NCBI RefSeq assembly: GCF_029813775.1
Contig: NZ_JARVKW010000002.1
Coordinates: 62,001 to 126,000 of the forward strand
Reading direction: 5' to 3'
Source of the DNA: Streptomyces sp. DH24
Lineage (GTDB): Bacteria; Actinomycetota; Actinomycetes; Streptomycetales; Streptomycetaceae
DNA: 64,000 nt
The notes below the pieces were generated by a model. That model did no database searches. It was not told where the DNA came from and was given only the letters and a program-made list of their open reading frames with translations. Within the stretch, counting starts at the first letter, position 1, and each line of letters opens with the position of its first letter. A program made the position numbers and the translations under genes. Of this stretch, positions 8,771 to 16,353 are shown one piece after another.

Positions 8771-9844
8771 GTGAGTCACCTTTTCCAACCACTGTCCCTG
8801 GGAAAGCTGAGGCTGCCCAACCGGCTCGTCATGGCGCCGATGACGCGCAGCCGGGCCTCGGGCGGCGTACAGACCCCCCTGGCCGCGGAGTACTACGCAC
8901 AGCGCGCCGCGGCGGGTCTCATCATCACCGAGGGCACGCAGCCCTGTGTCATCGGCCAGGGATACATCGACACACCGGGTCTGCACACGCCGAAGCAGGT
9001 GGCGGCGTGGCGCCGGGTGACCGACGCGGTCCATGAGCGACAGGGCCGGATCTTCGTGCAGCTGATGCACTCCGGCCGGGTGGGCCACCCGAGTCTCTAC
9101 CCGGACGGCGCGCTGCCGGTGGCGCCCTCGGCGGTCGCCTCGGGCGGCCAGTTGTACACCCCCGAGGGCATGCTGGATCACCCCACGCCCCGGGCGATGA
9201 ACCTGGAGGACATCGCGCGGGCGGTCGAGGACCACATCTCGGCCGCGAAGTTCGCGATGGACGCCGGTTTCGACGGGGTCGAACTGCACGGCGCCAACGG
9301 CTACCTGATCCACCAGTTCCTCGCCGACAACACCAACCTGCGCACGGACGCCTACGGCGGCAGCGTCAACAACCGCATCCGCTTCGCCGTCGAGGTCGCC
9401 CGGGCGGTCAGCGACGCCGTCGGACCGGAGCGGGTCGGCATCCGCCTCTCCCCCGGCAACACGAGCAACGGCATCGAGGAGCGCGACCCGGCCACGGTGT
9501 ACGAGGCTCTGATCCGCGCCCTGGCGCCGCTGAACCTGGCGTACGTCCACCTGATGGAGTTCGGCGGCCGTGACGTCACGAAGGTCATCCGCGACGTCTG
9601 GCCGGGCGTGCTGATCCTCAACCCGCACGCCACCGGCGAAGAGGCCTTCGTGACGCCGGAGTCGGCGGAGGCGGTGCTGGAGGAGGGACTGTGCGACGCG
9701 GTGAGCATGGGCTCGCTGTGGCTCGCCAACCCGGACCTTCCCGAGCGGATCACGGCGGGCGGTCCCTTCAACGCTCCCGACCCGGACACCTTCTACGGGG
9801 GTGACCACCGGGGTTACACCGACTATCCGACGCTGGACGGCTGA
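8771..9844 (+). CDS. Alkene reductase, Old Yellow Enzyme family
   Basis: FMN-dependent NAD(P)H:flavin oxidoreductase of 357 residues that reduces activated C=C bonds of enones, nitro-olefins or similar electrophiles. The TIM barrel begins LFQPLSLGKLRLPNRLVMAPMT. HSGRVGHPS lies near residue 98, and the substrate-binding HGANGYLIHQFL near residue 170 is followed by the family stretch TDAYGGSVNNR. GTG at 8771 is chosen because GGAGGAG lies 5 nt before it; an in-frame GTG at 8735 would lack such a site and falls in an inverted repeat. It is divergent from the LAL regulator gene. Together with the quinone oxidoreductase it suggests electrophile detoxification or enone processing. Confidence 0.92.
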   Translation: MSHLFQPLSLGKLRLPNRLVMAPMTRSRASGGVQTPLAAEYYAQRAAAGLIITEGTQPCVIGQGYIDTPGLHTPKQVAAWRRVTDAVHERQGRIFVQLMHSGRVGHPSLYPDGALPVAPSAVASGGQLYTPEGMLDHPTPRAMNLEDIARAVEDHISAAKFAMDAGFDGVELHGANGYLIHQFLADNTNLRTDAYGGSVNNRIRFAVEVARAVSDAVGPERVGIRLSPGNTSNGIEERDPATVYEALIRALAPLNLAYVHLMEFGGRDVTKVIRDVWPGVLILNPHATGEEAFVTPESAEAVLEEGLCDAVSMGSLWLANPDLPERITAGGPFNAPDPDTFYGGDHRGYTDYPTLDG

Positions 9845-10011
9845 TCCACCGGGCAGGCGGTGCGGGGCACGCGGCCGGCGCCGGGCCCGTCCCCACCCGC
9901 CTCCGCATCCGGTCATCGACTCCCTGGCCCGGCCGGCACCTTTTCGAAGGGCTGCGCGGCCGGTCCGGGCCAGGGCGATCCGGCGCCGAACGACCCCTCA
10001 AGGGAGCACAG

Positions 10012-11262
10012 ATGAGTAACTCAGTCGCCGAGTCCGGCGCCCAGGGGCCCGCGACGCCGGGCGGAGAATTCCGAGGCAGTGGCTCCCGCGGCCCGTTCCG
10101 CGGGTTCCCGGCCTGCTGGCTCGCCCTACTGGCGGGCCCGTTGTCCTTCGGCATAGCCGGGCCCGCCCTGATCCTGGACGACATCGCGCGGGCCCTCGAC
10201 GTCTCGACCGGAGCGGCCACCTGGACGGTGACCGCGTTCGGCTGGGGCATAGCCGTCGGCACGCCTCTGCTGGCCGGGCTGCTGGACCGGCGCGGGGTGC
10301 GTGCCGCGCTGACGGTATGCGGTCTGCTCGTCCTGGTGGGGGCGGGCCTCGCGGCCACCGTGCCCGTCCTGCCGGTCCTGGTCGTGGGCACCGCGTTGCA
10401 GGGCCTGGGCACGGCCGGGCTCACGGCGACGGCGATGAACCTCGCCGACTCGCCCCGCGTCATGGGACTGGTCACCGCCTCGCTCGCCGTGGTGGGTTCG
10501 ACGGCGCCGCTGGCCGGTTCCCTCGTCAACGACCTGCTGTCCTGGCGGGCCGTTCTCGCGCTGCCGGTGCTGAGCGCGGTCGCCATTCCGTTCGTCGCGG
10601 CCCGGTGCGCGAACCGCGCGCCTGCGGTCCGCGAGCCGTTCGACCCTGTGGGTGCCGCGCTGCTGACCGCGCTGGTCACCGCTCTCGTCTTCGTGCCGCA
10701 CCAGCCGCTGATCGCGGGTGTGTGCTCCGCCGCCGGCGCGGCGCTGCTGGCGGCCCGGGTGCGTGCCCGGCCGCACGGGTTCGTGCCGGCCGTCCTGGTC
10801 CGCGCCCCGAGCTTCCTGCTCTCGGCGGGGCTCGCGTTCTGCCTGGCGGTGGTCAACTTCGGGCTGATGTACGCGATTCCGGAGCAGCTGGACGACCACA
10901 CCTCGTGGTCGTCGAGTGAGATCGGCGTCGCCATGGTGTGGCCGCTGCTGCTGGGCGGCACCCTGTCGTGGTTCGTCGTGGCGGCCTCGGCACGCACGGG
11001 ACGCCGGCCCGTCATCGCCACGCTCGTCGTCCTGGCGGTCCTGGGCCCGGTGCTGGCGGTGCTCTCCACGGCGTCGCTCGTCCTGCTGGCCGCGCAGGCG
11101 CTGGCGTCGATCGCGGCGGCATCGGGGCAGGGAGTGCTCGCCGTGCACGCCACCTCCGCCGTCCCCGACGACCAACGGCCCCCGGCGATCGGCCTGTTCA
11201 ACCTGGCGTACCTGCTCGGTGCGGCGTTCGGACCGGCCATCGTCTCGCTCCTGGCGCTCTGA
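10012..11262 (+). CDS. MFS transporter (drug/metabolite exporter-like)
   Basis: Integral membrane protein of 416 residues with about 12 hydrophobic segments after a 35-residue polar, glycine-rich N-terminus. The loop after segment 2 reads GLLDRRGVRAALT, a weak version of the MFS motif A; GTALQGLGTAGLTATAMNLAD is like motif B/C regions of DHA exporters. Substrate unknown. ATG at 10012 has AGGGAG about 5 nt upstream. It lies 167 bp after the Old Yellow Enzyme gene on the same strand and is closed by a strong hairpin at 11285, so it may share its transcript or be separate. Confidence 0.8.
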   Translation: MSNSVAESGAQGPATPGGEFRGSGSRGPFRGFPACWLALLAGPLSFGIAGPALILDDIARALDVSTGAATWTVTAFGWGIAVGTPLLAGLLDRRGVRAALTVCGLLVLVGAGLAATVPVLPVLVVGTALQGLGTAGLTATAMNLADSPRVMGLVTASLAVVGSTAPLAGSLVNDLLSWRAVLALPVLSAVAIPFVAARCANRAPAVREPFDPVGAALLTALVTALVFVPHQPLIAGVCSAAGAALLAARVRARPHGFVPAVLVRAPSFLLSAGLAFCLAVVNFGLMYAIPEQLDDHTSWSSSEIGVAMVWPLLLGGTLSWFVVAASARTGRRPVIATLVVLAVLGPVLAVLSTASLVLLAAQALASIAAASGQGVLAVHATSAVPDDQRPPAIGLFNLAYLLGAAFGPAIVSLLAL

Positions 11263-11284
11263 CCTCCGGCGGTTTCCGTCTCCG

Positions 11285-11321
11285 TGTGCGCTGCCACGCC
11301 CTTCGGGTGTGACAGCGCACA
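11285..11321 (+). terminator. Strong hairpin after the MFS gene
   Basis: Arms TGTGCGCTGCCACGCC and GGTGTGACAGCGCACA pair over about 16 bp with two G-T type positions and a CTTCG loop. It starts 23 bp after the MFS stop and is a likely intrinsic terminator. Confidence 0.75.
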
Positions 11322-11694
11322 GCTGGTTCCCGAGTCCGTCTCCATCGCCAACTGCCATAATCACCAGGGGGTTTGCGAGAGAATCGCAGCGGGACAGACA
11401 CATCGTCCGGCGTATCCGGCACGGGGGACCGGAGACCAGACGTCACCTGTGTGTTCGGCGCCACCGGGGGTAGTGGGCCCACACGGTCGTCGGCCGGCAG
11501 CCGGTTCGGCCCGCAGACCTCCGGGTGACGCACGTGGGGGGTCTGCGGTTCTGCCCGTTCACGGCCCCCTGGCGCGACACGTGGAACGCACACAGGTGTC
11601 TTCCCGTTGTGCCGGTGGGAGTCGTGGTCCACGCGACTTGGCCTTCGGGCTCCGTCACTGCCGGCGGTTGGGGAACGAGACTCCGGAGGGCCTT
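11322..11694 (+). other. Intergenic region before the PucR-type regulator
   Basis: About 370 bp with no convincing gene. The reading frame stays open upstream of the chosen start, but codon use and the absence of a ribosome binding site argue against coding. It presumably contains the regulator promoter; no clear -10/-35 pair was identified. Confidence 0.5.
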
Positions 11695-13656
11695 GTGTCG
11701 CAGAAGAAGGTCGAAGCGGCGGCAGCCGTACTGGCCCTGCTGGAACTGCTGGCCGGCGAGGGCCCGGCGAGCCGGTTCGAGGAACCGGTCGAGGAGGCCC
11801 GCCGGAGCGGTGTGACCGGCGCCGACCTGCGGATGGTGGAGCAGATCAAGCGGCTGGCGCTGACCATCCACGCCCGGCTGGACCGGCGTCAGCAGTGGAG
11901 CGCGGGCCTCACCTCGCTGGTCGACACCGCCTGCGACCTGGCGGCGCCGCACACCGTCGAGGACACCCTGAAGATCATCACGCGTCGGGCGAGGCTGCTG
12001 GTCGGCGCCGACGTCTCCTGGGTCAGCCTGCCCGCCATGGACGACCGGGCGTTCCGGCTGCATGCCCTCGACGGTCACGTCTCCATGCTCAACACCCGCC
12101 TGCGATTACCCTGGGACGCCGGACTCGCCGGCGCCGTACTGTCTCACCGTGCGCCCCTGTGGACGTCCGACTACCTGACGGACGGCACCTTCCGGCACGC
12201 CGACGAGCCCGACCAGTGGATCAAGGCGGAAGGGCTGCACGCGGTCCTGGCGGTGCCGTTGAGCCGGGGCACCCGCCCTCTCGGCTCACTGCACGTGGCC
12301 GAGCGCGTCGTGCGCCACTTCTCCGCCGACGAGATAGCGCTGATGAGCATGCTCGCGGAGATCGGCGGGGTGGCCCTGGAGCGGGCCGTGCACCTGGACG
12401 AGACGCGTGAGGACATGTCGCTGCTGCGGGAGCGGGCCCTGCGCGCCGAGGCCGAGCTGGTCGCCGCCCGCCGGCTGGCCGCCACCCAGCGGGCCCTGCT
12501 CGACCTGGTGCTCGGCGGCTGCGACCCGCACACCCTTGTCGAGGAGTTCCGCGCCAGGCTGGGCGCCTCCGTGCTGCTGTGCAGCGCCCACGGCACGGTG
12601 ATCGCCGCGGCCGGGGACCTGCCGGACGGCATGCAGGAGACCCTGGCCCGCGCCGCGATGGGCGCCGGGTCCCTCGGTGAACCGTCCCCGACCTTCCTGG
12701 AGGGCGGCATCTGGTCCGCGCCGGTCTTCACCGGCAGCCACTACCTGGGGGCCCTGTACGTGCGGGTCGGCCCCTCGACCATCGACAACGCGGCGGAGCT
12801 GCTGCGGCACGCGGCCCGGACGGCCGCGGTGCTGCTGTCCCTCCAGGAGGGCGGGACGGCGGTCGCGGAGGAGCAGTTCCGGGACGAGTTGCTGGACGAC
12901 CTGCTGATCAGCGCGCCGCGTCCCCGTGAGCAACTGGAGCGCCGCGCCCGGCGGCTGGGCATCGCCCTGAACCAACCGCACGTGGTCGTGCTCGCCCGCC
13001 CCGAAGGCGGCACGCAGGCGAAGGCGGTCACCTGGGCGTCGTCCTACGCGCGTCGCAACAACGGGCTGAAGACGACGCACGAGGGCAATGTCGTGCTGCT
13101 CCTGCCGGGCACCGACCCGGGAGCTGCCGCCGGGACGGTGCACGAGGAGCTGTCGCCCCTGCTCGGTCACCCGGTGACGGTCAGCGGCTCCGGTCCCGTG
13201 GCGGACCCCGGTTCGGTCCTCCACGGGTACCGGGAGGCAGCGCGCTGTCTCGACGCGATGACCGCGCTGGGTGCCACCGGCACGTCGGCGTCGACCCACG
13301 AGATGGGCTTCGTCGGCCTGCTGCTGTCGGACCATCTGGACGCCGAGAAGTTCATCGAGAGCACCATCGGGGCCGTACTCGACTACGACGAGCAGCGGTT
13401 GACGGAGCTGACCCGCACGCTGGACGCGTACTTCCTCACCGGTGGAAGTCCCACGTACGCGGCGGAGCAGCTCCATGTCCATCCCAACACGGTGGCCCGG
13501 CGTCTGGAGCGGATCAGCGACCTGATCGGTGCCGACTGGCAGAAACCGGAGCGGGCCCTGGAGGTCCAGCTCGCGCTCCGCCTGTCCCGGATCCGGCGGG
13601 TGCTGAAGGAGCGCGGGGAACCGGCCGGGAGTCCGGCAGGGGGTCAGGACGCATAG
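11695..13656 (+). CDS. GAF-domain, PucR-type helix-turn-helix regulator (TTA codon)
   Basis: Transcriptional regulator of 653 residues. A GAF sensory domain spans about residues 74-225 (AAPHTVEDTLKIITRRARLL onward), with a helical linker at 235-265. A central region resembling CdaR/PucR proteins precedes the C-terminal PucR helix-turn-helix (about 568-640, core HPNTVARRLERI). Such proteins sense a small ligand and activate nearby operons. GTG at 11695 is preceded by GGAGG at 5 nt; longer in-frame starts have no such site. Codon 138 (12106-12108) is TTA, so translation should depend on the bldA leucyl-tRNA and be tied to development. Its end overlaps the convergent transposase-like gene by 13 bp. 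Confidence 0.88.
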   Translation: MSQKKVEAAAAVLALLELLAGEGPASRFEEPVEEARRSGVTGADLRMVEQIKRLALTIHARLDRRQQWSAGLTSLVDTACDLAAPHTVEDTLKIITRRARLLVGADVSWVSLPAMDDRAFRLHALDGHVSMLNTRLRLPWDAGLAGAVLSHRAPLWTSDYLTDGTFRHADEPDQWIKAEGLHAVLAVPLSRGTRPLGSLHVAERVVRHFSADEIALMSMLAEIGGVALERAVHLDETREDMSLLRERALRAEAELVAARRLAATQRALLDLVLGGCDPHTLVEEFRARLGASVLLCSAHGTVIAAAGDLPDGMQETLARAAMGAGSLGEPSPTFLEGGIWSAPVFTGSHYLGALYVRVGPSTIDNAAELLRHAARTAAVLLSLQEGGTAVAEEQFRDELLDDLLISAPRPREQLERRARRLGIALNQPHVVVLARPEGGTQAKAVTWASSYARRNNGLKTTHEGNVVLLLPGTDPGAAAGTVHEELSPLLGHPVTVSGSGPVADPGSVLHGYREAARCLDAMTALGATGTSASTHEMGFVGLLLSDHLDAEKFIESTIGAVLDYDEQRLTELTRTLDAYFLTGGSPTYAAEQLHVHPNTVARRLERISDLIGADWQKPERALEVQLALRLSRIRRVLKERGEPAGSPAGGQDA

Positions 13657-14873
13657 TCGAGCGCTCCGGGGTCGTCCGGGTCGCCCAGGGCCATCTGGCC
13701 GTGGGCGGCCGACGCCAGGGTGACGTGCCGGTGCCAGCCGCGGTAGGAGCGCCCCGCGAAGTCACGCATGCCCACCTGGTCGGCGATCGCCGCGAAGTCC
13801 TGGTCGACCCGCTGGACCATGCCGCGCAGCCGCATCAGGGAGGAGGGCGGCACGGTCGTCAGGTCGGTGAGCCACACCTCACGCGGCCACCGCCTGTCGT
13901 TGTCCCCCACCCCCAGCAGGAGGAGGTCGCCGGTGCCGGGGCGGCGTTTGAGCCCCGGGCGCCGGCCGGGGAGGCCGGGCAGCGCGACCCGTACGGCGGC
14001 GACGAGCCCGGACTGCGCGGTCGTCCCGCCGTCGGCGCTCGGCCACAGCACCGGCCGTCGCAGGGCCCCGCTCGCGCCCATGATCTGGCGCACCGACCGG
14101 GGCGCGGCGTCGAAGCCCGGCAGCGCCGGGTCCGCCACCGACAGGCGCAGCGAGTCGCTCACCCTGAGCAGCAGGGGCATCCGGGTGGCGCGGATCCTCG
14201 CGACGGCAAAGGCCACGTCCACCTCGCGCGCGTCCATCAGCACGGGGCGGGAGGGCAGTCCCCACGCCGCCGTTTCCAGGTAGGCCTGCGCGGTGCACTC
14301 GCCGAGGGACTCCGCGCAGGCGTGGTCCGGTATGGAGGCGCGCCGCCGGCGGTCCTCGTCGAGCCAGCCCGGGGAGAGCTGGAGCCGCCAGTTGACCGGC
14401 ACGCTGGTCTGCTCGGCCACCGCCCACACGCCCACCGCCTGCTGGGCGTTGAGCATCTGGCCGTGGGCCGGGAAGAAGCGCCGCTCCACCCCCACGGAGT
14501 GCTGCCCGGCCTTCGGGATGATCATGGGCCGGACCACCCAGGCCTGTGGTTCGACGACCCCCACCGCGAACCGGGCGAGCGCCCGGCGCACCGGCGTCCA
14601 CTCCCAGCTCGAGTCGCTGATGAAGTGGTGCAGGCTCTGTTCCGTCGCCTGTCCCCCGGCCAGCGCGGCGATGTTCCGTATCGATTTGCGTCCCCGTACC
14701 TCCAACAGTCCTCGTATGTACTCCATGCCCTTGCGGCGCTGATCGCTGCGGGGCAGGGAGGCGAAAAGGAGCGAGCACAACTCCGGCAACGAGACGTTGC
14801 ACGAAGACACGTACGACGGCTCGCACGTGGTCGGACTCTGCGCTTGGTCGAGGCCCAGCGCGACCACATTCAT
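13644..14873 (-). CDS. IS701-type transposase-like protein, probably catalytically dead
   Basis: Protein of 409 residues resembling IS701-family DDE transposases. RRKGMEYIRGLLEVRGRKSI and QSLHHFISDSSWEW match the N-terminal helical part, and PKAGQHSVGVERRF plus PVNWRLQLSPGW match the catalytic core. Where active members read WVVDDTGFPKKG, this one has WVVRPMIIPKAG (about residue 111), so the first catalytic Asp appears lost. The second Asp seems kept in LMDAREV (about 213). No terminal inverted repeats or target duplication were seen, and the reading frame is intact with GGAGGG 8 nt before the ATG. It looks like a domesticated gene rather than a mobile element. The comparison with active members is from memory of the family. 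Confidence 0.7.
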   Translation of the reverse strand: MNVVALGLDQAQSPTTCEPSYVSSCNVSLPELCSLLFASLPRSDQRRKGMEYIRGLLEVRGRKSIRNIAALAGGQATEQSLHHFISDSSWEWTPVRRALARFAVGVVEPQAWVVRPMIIPKAGQHSVGVERRFFPAHGQMLNAQQAVGVWAVAEQTSVPVNWRLQLSPGWLDEDRRRRASIPDHACAESLGECTAQAYLETAAWGLPSRPVLMDAREVDVAFAVARIRATRMPLLLRVSDSLRLSVADPALPGFDAAPRSVRQIMGASGALRRPVLWPSADGGTTAQSGLVAAVRVALPGLPGRRPGLKRRPGTGDLLLLGVGDNDRRWPREVWLTDLTTVPPSSLMRLRGMVQRVDQDFAAIADQVGMRDFAGRSYRGWHRHVTLASAAHGQMALGDPDDPGALDYAS

Positions 14874-15230
14874 GAACGGACCCTCCATCGCGGGTAGACA
14901 GGAGACGATCCGAAGGGCTGCCCTCTCAATGTGCGGCAGAGCGAACACGGTGCCCAGGTCCACAGAGCACAGAACTCCCCTCGGGCGACGGTGGCCGGAC
15001 GCGCATTGCGGCGTCGGCGCCCCTGCGGCTGCTCCCGGTGCCGGGCCCGCGGTGTGTGTCCGCACCACCTTCCGCCCCGGGGGCCGCTGTGCGGGGGCCC
15101 GGGAAAAGGGACTTGACAGAGTGAATCCGCCGTCGGGCGCCGGGCTCCACGGACGCGTCACCATGGGATTCCGCGCCGCGACACACACCAGAGGGGGCCC
15201 GTGGTGGTCCCCGTACCGAGGAGGAACTGC
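14874..15230. other. Divergent intergenic region, 357 bp
   Basis: Separates the transposase-like gene (minus) from the DsbA-like gene (plus) and must hold promoters for both. Short open frames here look like shadows without ribosome binding sites. No insertion-sequence end or strong operator was recognised. Confidence 0.5.
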
Positions 15231-15938
15231 ATGAGCGCTGCCCCGGAACCCGGAACCGTCACCGTCTGGTCGGACCTGGGGTGCCCCTGGGCCGCCCTCG
15301 CCCTGCACACGCTGCGCACGACGGCCCGCGAACGCGGACAGGACCTGCTGATCGACCACCGGGCGTTTCCGCTGGAGCTGTTCAACAACCAGCCCACGCC
15401 CAAGTTCATCGTGGAGCCCGAGATCGTGGTGATCTCCGCGCACCGTCCGGACCTGGGCTGGCGGCTGTGGGCGGGACGTGAGTACGACTACCCGTCGACC
15501 ATGCTGCCGGCGATGGAGGCGGTGCAGGCGGCGAAGGACCCGTCTGTCGGCGGCCTGCGCGGCAGCGACGAACTGGACGCCGGTCTGCGTCACGCCTTCT
15601 ACGCCGAGAGCCGGTGCGTCAGCATTCCCTCGGAGATCCTCGCCGTCGCCGCCACCTGCGAGCACGTCGACGAACAGGCCCTCGCCCGTGCCCTGGAGCG
15701 CGGCGCCGGCCGGGCCGAGGTGTACGCGCAGTGGCGGGTCGCCCAGGGCCCCGGTGTGCAGGGCAGCCCTCACCTGTTCGCCCCCGGCGGGTACGCGTCC
15801 CACAATCCCGGCGCGCACGTCGAGTGGACGGGCGACCCGAACAAGGGCGGTGTGCCCCGCCTGGACCGCTACGACCCGTCGTGGGCCGGAGAGTTGCTCG
15901 ACAGGCTGGCGCAGGGGCAGGGGTCCGCCGGTGCCTGA
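15231..15938 (+). CDS. DsbA/HCCA isomerase-like thioredoxin-fold protein
   Basis: Cytoplasmic protein of 235 residues with the DsbA-like fold: an N-terminal strand and active-site turn VTVWSDLGCPWA, then a helical insertion and a C-terminal GVQGSPHLFAPGG strand carrying a cis-Pro-like Ser-Pro. The usual CxxC is reduced to one Cys (residue 18, CPWA), as in 2-hydroxychromene-2-carboxylate isomerase or FrnE-like relatives, so dithiol oxidase activity is unlikely. A glutathione- or mycothiol-type cofactor is possible but unproven. No signal peptide. ATG at 15231 has GAGGAGG at 6 nt. The last codons overlap the start of a small downstream gene (GTGCCTGA), implying coupling. Confidence 0.8.
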   Translation: MSAAPEPGTVTVWSDLGCPWAALALHTLRTTARERGQDLLIDHRAFPLELFNNQPTPKFIVEPEIVVISAHRPDLGWRLWAGREYDYPSTMLPAMEAVQAAKDPSVGGLRGSDELDAGLRHAFYAESRCVSIPSEILAVAATCEHVDEQALARALERGAGRAEVYAQWRVAQGPGVQGSPHLFAPGGYASHNPGAHVEWTGDPNKGGVPRLDRYDPSWAGELLDRLAQGQGSAGA

Positions 15939-16137
15939 CAGGGTGCTCAGGATCTCGGCGTGCGCGTACGACCGTCTCGCGGCGCTGGCGGCGGCCGACG
16001 GGCTCCGCGTGCGCGAGTTGGTGGAGCGGCTCGCGCGGGAGCTGCCGGTGGTGGAGAGCGGCGAGCGGGCCGGGTTCGAGGGCATGGTGGACCTGCGGCT
16101 GGCGCTGTTGGGGGTCGACGGGAGGGCGCCGTCGTAG
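15931..16137 (+). CDS. Small ribbon-helix-helix-like protein
   Basis: Protein of 68 residues from a GTG at 15931 that overlaps the DsbA-like stop by 8 bp. The pattern VLRISACAYDRLAALAAADG followed by VRELVERLARELP is that of a ribbon-helix-helix (CopG/Arc-like) strand plus two helices, often found in antitoxins and small repressors. No toxin gene follows: the next 216 bp are non-coding and then a glycosyltransferase begins. It might regulate the DsbA-like gene, or be an orphan antitoxin. The RHH call is by pattern only. Confidence 0.55.
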   Translation: MPDRVLRISACAYDRLAALAAADGLRVRELVERLARELPVVESGERAGFEGMVDLRLALLGVDGRAPS

Positions 16138-16353
16138 GCCCTGGCCCCCGGCTGCGCTGTGGCGCGAACAGCGGGCGTGGGGCCCTCTGTTGTGGCGGGA
16201 CCACCATGCCCGGCGTCGCGGACCCGTGCCCCCCGTGACCGGCGCCGGACGCACCTGCCGGCGGCGCGCCACGCGCCGGCCGTCGCGCGCGGCGCGCGGC
16301 ACAAAGCCGTAACAGCGCGCAACCCTCGGGCAGTCGGACAGGTCTAGGCCGCC

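Noticed and set aside
12286..13482. Long open frame of about 398 codons on the minus strand opposite the PucR-type gene
   Set aside because: High-GC antisense shadow: Gln/Gly/Arg/Val-rich composition, no ribosome binding site, and a clear family match on the other strand.
13644..14873. Complete insertion sequence
   Set aside because: No terminal inverted repeats or target duplications were seen and the first catalytic Asp is lost; treated as a transposase-like gene.
15931..16137. Complete toxin-antitoxin pair
   Set aside because: The RHH-like protein has no adjacent toxin; its partner is a DsbA-like protein.
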